Assembly: GCA_043800105.1 (NCBI GenBank) | Contig: JAZDNJ010000106.1 | Location: 1-12,654 of the forward strand | Length of the DNA: 12,654 nt | Direction: 5' to 3' | Origin: JAFGTE01 sp043800105 | GTDB taxonomy: Bacteria > Patescibacteriota > Gracilibacteria > UM-FILTER-43-11 | Shown: in pieces, positions 1-8,400 of the stretch | How the letters are laid out: each line of letters starts with the position of its first letter | How positions within the stretch are numbered: position 1 is the stretch's first letter | Translations under genes and position numbers: made by a program | The notes under the pieces: generated by a model | Told to the model about the DNA's origin: nothing | The model's input: only the letters and a program-made list of their open reading frames with translations | Databases searched by the model: none

Positions 1-2
1 AA

Positions 3-767
3 AAAGAAATCATCAACGAAATAAATAAACATGTGGCAAATGGTTTTAACGAAGTGGTGCTTACCGGCATCAACATCGGTGCCTACGGCGCCAGCCTTAC
101 CACCAGGCCAGATGAAAACAAGTTCGCCGAACTTCTGGAGGCGATATTTGAGCAGACCGGAATCAAAAAAGTCCGCGCCGGCTCGCTCGGCCCCGAGTTT
201 TTCAACGAAAAATGGTACAAAGTTATGCAAAACCCCCGTTTCTCCCGCCACCTTCACCTGTCCATCCAATCAGGTTCCGATTCGGTTCTCAAAAGAATGC
301 GTCGCAACTATACGGCCGGGCAGGTGACGGACGTCATCAAAAAGCTGCGCGGGATTTCACCCGACATTGCCATCACTGCCGATATCATCGTCGGTTTTCC
401 CGGCGAAACGGAAGCCGAATTTAAAGAAACCGTACAATTCGTCAAAAAAAACCGGCTGGCCAAAACCCATATTTTCCCTTATTCGGAACGTCAGAACACG
501 CTGGCGGCAAAAATGGAGCAGGTTCCGGTGAAGCTCAGACGCGAACGGGTGAAAAAGTTACAGGAAGTTGCCGATATATGCCGCAGTGAGTTTATTAAAA
601 GCCAGCTCGGCAAAAAGGCGGAAGTGCTTTGGGAGCATTCCCGCCTGTCCGGCCGGGCCGAAGGTGTAACAGAAAACTACATCCGAGTGCGCGTCATGGG
701 GGCACGGACAGCCGGAAGTATTACTTCCGAAGTGCTGACAACGGAAAACATTGATACCCTTTTATAA
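3..767 (+). CDS. mtaB: tRNA t6A37 methylthiotransferase, MtaB-like (5' truncated by window edge)
   Basis: C-terminal part of a MiaB-family radical SAM enzyme; the frame is open to the left edge. The family adds a methylthio group to position 37 of tRNA, next to the anticodon; the MtaB branch acts on N6-threonylcarbamoyladenosine. Visible here are GINIGAYG near the left edge (typical of MtaB rather than MiaB or RimO), the LSIQSGSDSVLKRMRRNYT block (about 258-315), the ITADIIVGFPGETEAEF block (about 373-422) and IFPYSERQNTLAAKM (about 472-514). The last 60 or so residues look like the RNA-binding TRAM domain. The N-terminal UPF0004 domain and the CxxxCxxC cluster ligands must lie outside the window. 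Small departures from the usual motifs are Ser for Cys in QSGSD and Asn for Gly in RQNT. It ends in TAA with no clear terminator, and the next gene seems to have its own promoter. MtaB over MiaB is a judgement from motifs only. Confidence 0.88.
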   Translation, partial: KEIINEINKHVANGFNEVVLTGINIGAYGASLTTRPDENKFAELLEAIFEQTGIKKVRAGSLGPEFFNEKWYKVMQNPRFSRHLHLSIQSGSDSVLKRMRRNYTAGQVTDVIKKLRGISPDIAITADIIVGFPGETEAEFKETVQFVKKNRLAKTHIFPYSERQNTLAAKMEQVPVKLRRERVKKLQEVADICRSEFIKSQLGKKAEVLWEHSRLSGRAEGVTENYIRVRVMGARTAGSITSEVLTTENIDTLL

Positions 768-786
768 CTTCCGGCCCGGCGTCTTG

Positions 787-815
787 TTTACTTGAGGCTT
801 TTTGTCAACTATAAT
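787..815 (+). promoter_or_regulatory. candidate sigma70-type promoter for the AI-2E family gene
   Basis: TTTACT at 787-792 and a perfect TATAAT at 810-815 are separated by 17 bases. Transcription would begin near 822, about 27 bases before the ATG at 849. This favours that ATG over the in-frame TTG at 792, which sits inside the promoter. Read by eye only. Confidence 0.55.
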
Positions 816-848
816 TCGGCCGGAAACATTAAGATTAAACACTTTACC

Positions 849-1994
849 ATGATCAAAAAATCTAACACCTCTATAAATGGTTTTCAGAGGTACTTTTTGA
901 TGGGCGTTCTGCTCATTCTTTTAGTCCTGCTCATCACCTTTATCAGCCCCTTCGGAGTCGATCTGCTGATTGCCGGTATTATGGTAGCGGCCGTTTATCC
1001 GGCGCACAAATGGATCATTAAAAAAATTCCTTTCTCAAGAAGCCTTTCATCGCTGATCTCGATGATCCTCATCATTATCATCATTCTGCTTCCATTCACT
1101 CTTTTCGGTTTTTTTGTGGCCCAGCAGGCGGCCGATGCCTATGTGGCTGTCAGCAATCGTATTAATGTGATTGTGGAAACAAGTGACGTCAGTACCACTT
1201 CAAAAATTCTGGAACTTATCCCTTATAGCAATAAGATTGAAGGGGTTTTTAAGTACCTCCCTTTTTCCACGGCCGATCTTCTGCAGACGGCCAGGGACGC
1301 GGTAGGAGTGGCCAGCAGTTTTCTGCTTTCAAAAACGACCAACATTTTAAAACATCTTTCAGTGCTTCTGGTTCACCTGCTCATTTTTCTTGTTTCTTTA
1401 TTCTACTTCCTTCGGGAAGGGGACCGGCTGGTTAATTATGTCCGCTCACTTCTTCCCATGTCCAGAATTTACCGGCAGGAACTTTTTACAAAGTTATCCA
1501 AACTGAGTTACGGGATTATTTACGGCATATTCGGCGCGGCCATAATACAGGGTTTTTTAGTAGGTGTAGGGTTCGCGGTGGCCGGCATAGGGAACGCGGC
1601 GTTTTGGGGGGCGGTCGCGGCGCTTTTCTCGCCAGTGCCTTACATTGGCACCATGGTCATCTGGTTGCCCGCGGTGGTAATTACAGCCATCGGCGGAAAA
1701 TACATCACAGCGATTCTCCTGCTGGCCTGGTCGGTGCTGATTGCGGGATCTGCCGACAATGTCATTAAACCCTACATCATCGGTTCATCTGCACATCTTC
1801 ATCCGCTGGCTACTCTGCTGGTTTTACTGGGAGGTACTTTTGTATTTGGACTGAAAGGGCTGATATTCGGGCCTTTTGTACTCACTTTGGCGCTTGCCTT
1901 TTTGCATATCTACAAGCTTGAATACAAGTCGATACTGGAAAAAGACGAAAAGGATTTATTCCCCGATCTTACTGTAAAAAAGAAAAAATCCTGA
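849..1994 (+). CDS. AI-2E/PerM family transporter (381 aa)
   Basis: Polytopic inner-membrane protein of the AI-2E exporter-like (PerM/YdiK/TqsA) family. Members are linked to autoinducer-2 export or ion/H+ antiport, but the substrate cannot be told from sequence and most members are uncharacterised. Hydrophobic segments fill the chain: two near the N-terminus, one before the soluble middle part, then a cluster in the C-terminal half. The family signature is clear there: a SPVPYIGTMVIWLP block, then SADNVIKPYIIG, then HLHPLATLLVLLGG and FGLKGLIFGPF. The C-terminus is short and lysine-rich. The length is normal for the family. I chose ATG 849 because it lies downstream of a TATAAT-type promoter; an in-frame TTG at 792 would add 19 polar residues but falls between the promoter elements. 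There is no Shine-Dalgarno before either start. Confidence 0.88.
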   Translation: MIKKSNTSINGFQRYFLMGVLLILLVLLITFISPFGVDLLIAGIMVAAVYPAHKWIIKKIPFSRSLSSLISMILIIIIILLPFTLFGFFVAQQAADAYVAVSNRINVIVETSDVSTTSKILELIPYSNKIEGVFKYLPFSTADLLQTARDAVGVASSFLLSKTTNILKHLSVLLVHLLIFLVSLFYFLREGDRLVNYVRSLLPMSRIYRQELFTKLSKLSYGIIYGIFGAAIIQGFLVGVGFAVAGIGNAAFWGAVAALFSPVPYIGTMVIWLPAVVITAIGGKYITAILLLAWSVLIAGSADNVIKPYIIGSSAHLHPLATLLVLLGGTFVFGLKGLIFGPFVLTLALAFLHIYKLEYKSILEKDEKDLFPDLTVKKKKS

Positions 1995-2004
1995 CAATAG
2001 AAAC

Positions 2005-2033
2005 TGGGCACAACTAATATTTTGTAGTAAAAT
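2005..2033 (+). promoter_or_regulatory. candidate promoter for ftsK-rsmE
   Basis: TGGGCA at 2005-2010 and TAAAAT at 2028-2033 are spaced by 17 bases, which places the transcript start near 2040, about 20 bases before the ftsK ATG. A competing reading is CTGACA at 1991-1996 with TAATAT at 2015-2020 (18-base spacing). One of the two may be used; neither is a perfect consensus. Confidence 0.35.
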
Positions 2034-2058
2034 CAAACCCGTTATCTAATTAAAACCG

Positions 2059-4236
2059 ATGGTCAGAAGACGCAAATTAGGCGCTGCCAGAAAGGCACGT
2101 CTGCCCAAAAAGGATTTTACGATTGAACTGGACTCTAATGTAGCCAGAGAAATCGGCGCCGTTGTTTATGTCGGACTGGCCATTATTTCCTATTTGTTCA
2201 TGAGCGGAAGGGCGGGAATATTAGGCGAATGGATGAATACTTATCTCAGGCTGATTTTTGGCGTTGGCACGGTACTGCTTCCGATCATTTTTCTGGGCCT
2301 GGGAGTCACTCTTTTTTTCGCCCGCCGCGTTACCCTGAATGCCACCAAATACTTGGGGCTCACCATGATAATTTTTGCCGGTTTGGGCTTGGTGCACATG
2401 AAGACCGAAGTGACCGCCATGCTCGATAACGTGGAGGCTTACGGCGGTTACGTCGGCTTTCTTACTTCAGTACTTTTGCGTCTGTTTATATCCGATCTCG
2501 GGGCCAAAGTGATCATGTGTTCGATGTTTCTGATCGGAACGCTCATCACATTCGAAATCTCCATCCGCGACATGATTCGCGCCCTGATCCCGAATCGTCA
2601 GCTCAAAATTGAAACCAGGGTAAGGAAACCCCAAAAACTGCAACCTCTTCTGGACAAAGGCAGTCAGGAGCTGAACATAGTAAAACCTTTGCTGGCCAAA
2701 AAGGAAGACGAGATGCCGGCGTCGAAGAAGTCTGAAGACAAAATCTTCAAAGAAATAGAGATCAACAAGCCGGGCAAAATTCAGAAAAAGGAAGAGGCCA
2801 TTATGAAAAAGGATGAAGTTGATTATTCCGGATGGGAGCTTCCGCCGCTCGATCTGCTTTCTTCCGCCAGCTCCGAGGTTTATGTGAGCGACAAAGTGCT
2901 GAAAGATAACGCTGAAAGAATCCGTGAAAAACTTCTGCAGTTCGGCATCGAGGTTACCATGCAGGACGTGAATATCGGCCCTACGGTTCTGCAGTATACC
3001 CTGAAGCCCAGCGAAGGAATCAAGCTTACCAAAATAACGACCCTCAAAGATGATCTGGCTTTAGCGCTGGCAGCCAAGTCTATCCGTATAGAAGCGCCGA
3101 TTCCGGGGAAGTCGCTGGTGGGTATCGAAGTGCCGAATGAAAAACGCATGGTCGTGCATCTTCGCGAAATGCTGGAAAGCGAGGAGTTCGCCAGCATGCC
3201 GTCCAAACTGCGTCTGGCAATCGGCCGAGATGTTTCGGGCATGCCGGTTATCGACGACCTCGAGACCATGCCCCACCTGCTCATTGCCGGTGCCACGGGT
3301 TCCGGTAAGTCAGTCGGAATGAACACCTTCCTGCTGTCGCTCCTGTACCAGAATTCGCCGCGGGATTTGAAATTTATTATGGTCGATCCCAAGCGCGTGG
3401 AGCTCACACCATATAATGGCATTCCGCATCTTTTAACGCCCGTTATCACCGATTCTGAAAAAGCTCATTCTTCTCTCAAATGGGCATGCGCCGAGATGAA
3501 CCGCCGTTATCAGGAATTTGCCGAAAAAGGCTACAAGAATATTAAGGAATACAACGAAGCTGAGGCAAGACCTCTGCACCGCATTGTGATCGTTATCGAT
3601 GAACTCGCCGACCTCATGATGCAGGCCAGCAAAAAAGAGACCGAGGCCCTGATCTGTCGCATTGCCCAGATGGCCCGAGCTGTTGGCATGCACCTGATCA
3701 TCGCCACCCAACGGCCCAGTGTGGACGTGATCACCGGCGTGATCAAGGCTAATATTCCCACCCGCATCGCCTTTACGGTAACATCGGGCGTGGACAGCCG
3801 TACCATCATCGACGGCATCGGCGCCGAAGACTTACTGGGCATGGGGGATATGCTTTACCTGCCCGGCAACATGAGCCGCGCCATTCGCGTGCAGGGCGTT
3901 TACGTGTCGACTAAAGAAATCGAAAAAGTGACCAACCGCATTAAGCTCACAGTTGAGCCAGCCTATGATGAGAGCATCACCAAAACAACCGCAAATGAAG
4001 TGGTGGATACCGGTATGGTAGGTTCCGGCGGCGATGGTACGGATCAGGACAGCCTGTACAATGACGCTCTGGAACTAATTCGCGATACCGGCAAGGCGTC
4101 CGCGAGCCTGCTGCAAAGACGGCTGAGCGTGGGTTACGCCCGTGCCGCCCGCATTCTCGATATTCTTGAAGAGCACGGCATGATCGGTCCGGCCAATGGC
4201 GCCAAACCGCGTACCATTAATATCGAAAGAGAATAA
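2059..4236 (+). CDS. ftsK: FtsK/SpoIIIE family DNA translocase (725 aa)
   Basis: Septum-located, ATP-driven double-stranded DNA pump that moves chromosome ends through the closing division site. The basic N-terminus is followed by four or five hydrophobic segments (about residues 32-49, 64-88, 98-114 and 129-167), matching the FtsK 4TM domain. A short Lys/Glu-rich linker (about 175-270) comes next, far shorter than in E. coli FtsK and closer to SpoIIIE. The motor follows: an alpha-domain start at about 285-390, Walker A GATGSGKS at 411-418, and a Walker B ending in Asp-Glu at 514-515 (IVIVIDELADLMM). After it come the ATQRPSVDVITGVIKANIPTR block and the DSRTIID arginine-finger region. Residues about 661-720 form the winged-helix gamma domain that reads KOPS/SRS-type DNA signals (LLQRRLSVGYARAARILD). 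An in-frame TAA at 2047-2049 fixes ATG 2059 as the earliest ATG. No Shine-Dalgarno is seen. Probably co-transcribed with rsmE. Confidence 0.96.
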   Translation: MVRRRKLGAARKARLPKKDFTIELDSNVAREIGAVVYVGLAIISYLFMSGRAGILGEWMNTYLRLIFGVGTVLLPIIFLGLGVTLFFARRVTLNATKYLGLTMIIFAGLGLVHMKTEVTAMLDNVEAYGGYVGFLTSVLLRLFISDLGAKVIMCSMFLIGTLITFEISIRDMIRALIPNRQLKIETRVRKPQKLQPLLDKGSQELNIVKPLLAKKEDEMPASKKSEDKIFKEIEINKPGKIQKKEEAIMKKDEVDYSGWELPPLDLLSSASSEVYVSDKVLKDNAERIREKLLQFGIEVTMQDVNIGPTVLQYTLKPSEGIKLTKITTLKDDLALALAAKSIRIEAPIPGKSLVGIEVPNEKRMVVHLREMLESEEFASMPSKLRLAIGRDVSGMPVIDDLETMPHLLIAGATGSGKSVGMNTFLLSLLYQNSPRDLKFIMVDPKRVELTPYNGIPHLLTPVITDSEKAHSSLKWACAEMNRRYQEFAEKGYKNIKEYNEAEARPLHRIVIVIDELADLMMQASKKETEALICRIAQMARAVGMHLIIATQRPSVDVITGVIKANIPTRIAFTVTSGVDSRTIIDGIGAEDLLGMGDMLYLPGNMSRAIRVQGVYVSTKEIEKVTNRIKLTVEPAYDESITKTTANEVVDTGMVGSGGDGTDQDSLYNDALELIRDTGKASASLLQRRLSVGYARAARILDILEEHGMIGPANGAKPRTINIERE

Positions 4237-4237
4237 G

Positions 4238-4945
4238 TTGCATCGGTTCTACCTGCCATCATTGGATTTCAACCGGAACTATCTTGAAATATTCGACAAT
4301 CGTATTGTCCATCAGGCGGGCAAAGTCCTGCGTATGCGGACAGATAACTTTTTCCGGCTTTTTGACGGCAAAAAGGAATATCAGGTGCAGATCGCGGAAA
4401 TCAACAAACGCCGGATACTGGTCAGAAAAGTTCAGGAGCTTAAGAACAAGGCCGAACCAAAAGTAAAAGTTAGTCTGTATCAGGCCATTCCAAAAAAGCC
4501 CGCCCTCTTTGAACTGGTGGTGCAAAAAGCCACCGAAATCGGCGTCAGTGAAATATTTCCCCTGGTTACCGAACGTACTGAAAACCGCCGGATGAGTAAA
4601 TTCCAGCGCCTTCAGCTGATTGCCATGGAAGCCACTGAACAGTGCAGCCGAATGAAGATCCCGGTCATCCGTCATCCTGTCAATTACGACGAAATAATCG
4701 GTCATCTGAGCAATGGCTTTATAGCCTACGAATATGAAGGCAGCAAATATCTGGCGGACTACGAAAAGGATATGAAAGGCGCGAGTGAAATCCAAATAAT
4801 CATCGGCCCGGAAGGGGGACTCAGTGAATCAGAATTGGCCCTCGCCAAAAAATCGAGCGTCAAACCATTTGGCTTGGGTCCCAGGATTCTCCGCACCGAA
4901 ACCGCCGCCATCGCCGCCCTGTCGCTGATGATGCTGAAGAAGTGA
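4238..4945 (+). CDS. rsmE: 16S rRNA (uracil1498-N3)-methyltransferase RsmE (235 aa, TTG start)
   Basis: SPOUT-class, SAM-dependent methyltransferase that makes m3U1498 in helix 44 of 16S rRNA. From the TTG at 4238 the protein begins HRFYLP, the hallmark N-terminus of RsmE, and its 235 residues match the family's usual size of about 240. The N-terminal PUA-like domain covers about residues 1-70. The SPOUT domain follows, with AIPKKPALFELVVQKATEIGV, then TERTENRR, and the SAM-binding trefoil knot IIIGPEGGLSE (GPEGG at 190-194) and GLGPRILRTETA (212-223). A longer reading from ATG 4196 adds 14 residues that only translate the end of ftsK, so it is rejected. The TTG lies one base after the ftsK stop, which suggests coupled translation in one operon. 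The gene ends in TGA, 3 bases before the stop of the convergent gene. Confidence 0.94.
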   Translation: MHRFYLPSLDFNRNYLEIFDNRIVHQAGKVLRMRTDNFFRLFDGKKEYQVQIAEINKRRILVRKVQELKNKAEPKVKVSLYQAIPKKPALFELVVQKATEIGVSEIFPLVTERTENRRMSKFQRLQLIAMEATEQCSRMKIPVIRHPVNYDEIIGHLSNGFIAYEYEGSKYLADYEKDMKGASEIQIIIGPEGGLSESELALAKKSSVKPFGLGPRILRTETAAIAALSLMMLKK

Positions 4946-4948
4946 TAC

Positions 4949-5293
4949 TTACTCCTCTTCGGGATTTTCCTTCGTCGTCTCTTCAGTAAGTTTGCCATCA
5001 TCTTTTTCGTCATTACCAAGGAAGCTATTTACTTTGTCCAGAGCATTGGCGGCTGTGTCGACAGCATTACCCACCGTTTCAACCGTTTTTTCAACCTTGC
5101 TTTTGGTTTCAGTGACAGTCTTGTTGATATCATCTACCTCAGCTTTCACGCGTTCATATTCTTCCATTACATTAGTCTTTTTTTCGTGAAAAGAATCCAT
5201 GATACTTCCCAGGAATTCTTTGCCCATGGGAAAAAGATTGATAACGAAAATGCTGATAGCCAGCAAAATGATGGTTGCGATGATATTTGCCAT
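4949..5293 (-). CDS. small membrane-anchored coiled-coil protein (114 aa)
   Basis: Not assigned to a named family. Residues about 3-22 are one hydrophobic segment (AT IILLAISIFVINLF), with no good signal-peptidase site, so it is probably an N-terminal anchor. Residues about 35-95 are rich in Glu, Lys, Val and Thr with a repeating pattern that should form a long helix or coiled coil. The tail (about 96-114) is very acidic. This resembles the general plan of YtxH/DUF948-like envelope or stress proteins, but the likeness is structural only. It is transcribed leftward, converging on rsmE, and its promoter is interleaved with that of the large RHS gene on the other strand. The ATG at 5293 has no Shine-Dalgarno before it. 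Confidence 0.72.
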   Translation of the reverse strand: MANIIATIILLAISIFVINLFPMGKEFLGSIMDSFHEKKTNVMEEYERVKAEVDDINKTVTETKSKVEKTVETVGNAVDTAANALDKVNSFLGNDEKDDGKLTEETTKENPEEE

Positions 5294-5375
5294 GAAGTTT
5301 TTTATTAATTGATAACTTCCGGAAGCATTTTATCAGGCAGGTAAGAATTTGACCACATCCAACACTTAAAAGTTT

Positions 5376-5404
5376 ATTATAAAAAAGATTTGACAAACTG
5401 TAAA
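5376..5404 (-). promoter_or_regulatory. leftward promoter of the coiled-coil gene
   Basis: Read on the minus strand, TTTACA (plus-strand 5399-5404) and a perfect TATAAT (plus-strand 5376-5381) are separated by 17 bases. Transcription would start near 5369, giving a leader of about 75 bases before the ATG at 5293. A weaker candidate lies closer to the gene: TGGTCA (5350-5355) with TAAAAT (5327-5332), also 17 apart. The first matches consensus better. Confidence 0.6.
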
Positions 5405-5418
5405 ACATCGTTTAGAAT
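5390..5418 (+). promoter_or_regulatory. rightward promoter of the RHS gene
   Basis: A perfect TTGACA at 5390-5395 and TAGAAT at 5413-5418 are separated by 17 bases, the best promoter in the window. Transcription would start near 5425, giving a leader of about 66 bases before the ATG at 5491. Its -35 box lies inside the spacer of the leftward promoter, so the two overlap. Confidence 0.75.
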
Positions 5419-5443
5419 CTGAAGCCAAAGTTCATTTGCCCTC

Positions 5444-5484
5444 CCAATTAATCTAAGTTCCCACCCGGATATATAATTAATTGG
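5444..5484 (+). promoter_or_regulatory. inverted repeat in the RHS leader, next to the start codon
   Basis: CCAATTAAT (5444-5452) is the exact reverse complement of ATTAATTGG (5476-5484), giving a 9-bp stem with a 23-base loop that ends 6 bases before the ATG at 5491. It falls wholly within the predicted leader and covers the place where a ribosome-binding site would be; no Shine-Dalgarno is visible. It could be an RNA hairpin that limits translation or a DNA site for a dimeric protein. The stem is mostly A-T pairs, so its stability is modest. Confidence 0.45.
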
Positions 5485-5490
5485 TATCAC

Positions 5491-8400
5491 ATGAACACAC
5501 GACTTTCACGTTTTAATAAGCTCCTCCTTATTTTACTGGCAGGTGTTTTTTTATTGACTGCTCAGCCCGCGGTGGCGGCGTATTCGCCCGATAACACAGT
5601 AAAACCTGATCCGCTTGCCTCTCAGAAGCAGATGCAGGGCGTTTCGGTGGGGGAATTTACCGGTGCCGGCATTTACGAATATACGATTTCATTGCCACCA
5701 GGCAGAAATGGGATGAGCCCCAGTATTGCTTTAACCTACAATAGTCAGGATGAATCACCGGACAACATTGTTGGTTTCCATTGGTCGCTTACCCAATTCT
5801 CTATAAAGCGATTCAATGAACGGGGAGTCGAAAAGATCTACGACCGCAACGATTTTATGGCAAGTTTGCCCTTCGAGTCCGGTGAGCTTACCGAGGTCAG
5901 TCTGTCAGATGGAAAGCACGGTGAGTATGCCCAGCGCTTTGAAAGCAGTTTTGCCAAGTACGAATTCCAATCAGATAATTCCTGGTTGGTGACCGACAAA
6001 CAGGGTAATAGATATACATTTGGCGCGACCGAAGAAGGCCGACACTTTGACCCGGTCGACCCAAATCGCACTTCCGAATGGATGCTGGAGGAAATCCGAG
6101 ACCCTAATGACAACTTCATCAAATTCACCTACCAAAGGCTTGATAACAAACTCTATCCAAACGAAATCCTGTATACAGGTCATGGAAGTGAAGACGGAAT
6201 TTTTAGGGTAAAGTTCTTGGTATCAGGAAACAAGCGCCCAGACAGTCATTTTTCGTACGCGACAGGTTTCAGGGTAGATACTAACTACTTGGTAACTGGC
6301 ATAGAGGTATATAGCCAAGATGATCTGAGGCGAAAATTTGATATCAGCCATACAGCTGTCAGCCCCTTGGTTCGCCAAACAGTCGGTAGCATTACCGAAA
6401 CCGGTTACGACCAAAGTGGCGTTCCTACTTCACTTCCCCCAACCACCTTCGATTACAGCCAGTCTGATGTAAGCTGGGAAGAAACAACCGACTACATGCC
6501 TGATTGGTTTTTTGAGTATTGCAGCGCCGATAGTGGGTGTGAAACCCCCAAGCTTTATATGTGGGACATGACCGGGGATGGCCTGATTGATTTTGAATAT
6601 ACTCTGAATAATGTGGTGTTTACTCGTGCGATTAACAATGGAAAGGGTGGCTGGACCAATGTTCCCGCATCCATGTTCGTGCAGGTTTTTTCATGGAGAA
6701 TTCCCGATGTTGGAGTGAAGGCTTTAGACTTTGATGGGGATTTGAGTACCGATATTGTCTATTCGTGGCCCAACGCAAATGGTGGTATGAATTCAAGTCA
6801 CAACATCGAGATTTCGCTGGTTGCCGCAGGAGGAGGAGCTGGCAAACAAGACAACGGGGGCTCCATTACTGACCTGAATGGAGACGGCCTTCCCGACATC
6901 ATTCAGAGGCGGCATTTTTTTCATGAATGGAATATGCCAGATAGCATCACAACCTGTTTGAATCAAAATGGTGATAGCTGCCCCATTGTGAATTTATGGG
7001 GTAGCCCGGAAGTGCTCGTTGGTGATACTCAGCACGCTCAGGCCCCTCGGCAATCCTACGTGCAGGATTGTAATTATGATGGCCTGGCTGACGTTAGGTA
7101 CTCCGGAAGTGGACCAAGAAATTGGATTAACGATGGTAATGGTGGATGGGTCTTGAATCCATCCGGCACATGTCAATTTTCACAAATGGATTCCCTCGCT
7201 CGTCGCTCAGCCGATGTAAATGGTGACGGTCTGATAGATAATGTAATTTCTGAAAAGACAATCCAGTATGTTGGATATAGCATTAAGAATGAATTACATA
7301 TTAATGCAGGTAATGGAACAACTGCAGCCCCCATAACCAATCGCTTTCCGCTTGTTTTGGGAACTTTTGGCAATACTTCTGCTAGCGATGCCGGAGTGCG
7401 TTTCATCGACCTGAACGGAGATAAATTGCCGGATATTGTGCAAAGCCACCAAAGCTATGATGGCAAAGGGAACACCACCTATACCAAACACGTTTACCTC
7501 AACACCGGTTCCCGCCCCTACTTCTTAAAAACCGTGCACACCAGCACCGGCGGCGAGATCGATCTTGAATACAAGACTTCCGCTCAGTACCTGAAACCCG
7601 ATGGCACTCAGGCTAACCCCAGCCTGCCCATCATCATCGACACCGTCAGCCGGATGACCGTGGATGACGAACAGGGCAACGTGAGCTCGACCGACTATTT
7701 TTACGAAGACGGGCATTATTATTTCGAAAATTCCTACGACAAAGCCTTTGCCGGTTTCCGTGTGGTTACCAAAACCGATGGCCTGGGTTACAAAACCAAA
7801 ACTTACTACCACCAAAACCAGTACTCTGTCGATGACAGCGTGAACGGCGAATATGCCGACCATATCAGCAAAAAAGGCCGCGCTTACCGCAGTGAAGCTT
7901 ACGACAAAAATGGCCAGCTCGTTTCCACGACCATAAACCGCTTCGAACACAAGTCCCTCGGCGCCGATCACTTTTACCCATACCTATCTCAAACCCTCAG
8001 TCAGACGTTTGACGGGGCAGTAACCAGGGCGACCGCTAAAGCTTTCAGTTACGATGACGTCGGCAACGTAATTCAGGTCGTCGACTATGGCGAAGTCATC
8101 GCCGGCGGTCAGGATGGCAGTTTTTCCGATACCGGAACCGACCTGCTCAAAACACTGATCAGCTACATTTCGCAGTCTGCATTTCCCTACGAACAAAAAG
8201 TTCAGGACCAAAACAGCGCCCTGCTAAATCACTCGCGCACTTATTACGACGGCCTGACACTTGGTCAGGTCGATAAAGGTAACGTCACCGCGCAGGAAAC
8301 CTGGCTGGACTCGTCCAATAGCTGGCTTCGGTCCGAAATGCAGTATAACGACTACGGTCTGCCGGTTGTTGCGACAAATCCTCGTGGTTTCATTGCAACC

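Noticed and set aside
768..786. GC-rich CCGGCCCGGCG after mtaB as a terminator
   Set aside because: No paired arms with a loop and no T-run follow; it directly precedes a promoter.
792..848. TTG start giving 19 extra residues to the AI-2E family protein
   Set aside because: The TTG overlaps the end of a TTTACT -35 box with TATAAT 17 bases on; the extra residues are polar and unlike the family's start. ATG 849 fits better.
2880..3449. 189-codon open frame on the minus strand inside ftsK
   Set aside because: It lies opposite the conserved FtsK motor, gives a low-complexity Ser/Arg-rich product without recognisable motifs, and has no promoter or start context. Antisense shadow.
4259..4795. 178-codon minus-strand open frame opposite rsmE
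   Set aside because: It covers the RsmE coding region, whose motifs are clear on the plus strand. The product has no family features.
1985..4945. Possible recoding of TGA (as glycine in some Patescibacteria)
   Set aside because: TGA ends the AI-2E gene and rsmE exactly where the families end, and no in-frame TGA interrupts any gene, so the standard code holds.
7525..7971. 148-codon minus-strand open frame in the RHS gene
   Set aside because: A Val/Ala/Gly-rich antisense of the C-ending codons in the repeat region; the plus strand carries RHS sequence throughout.
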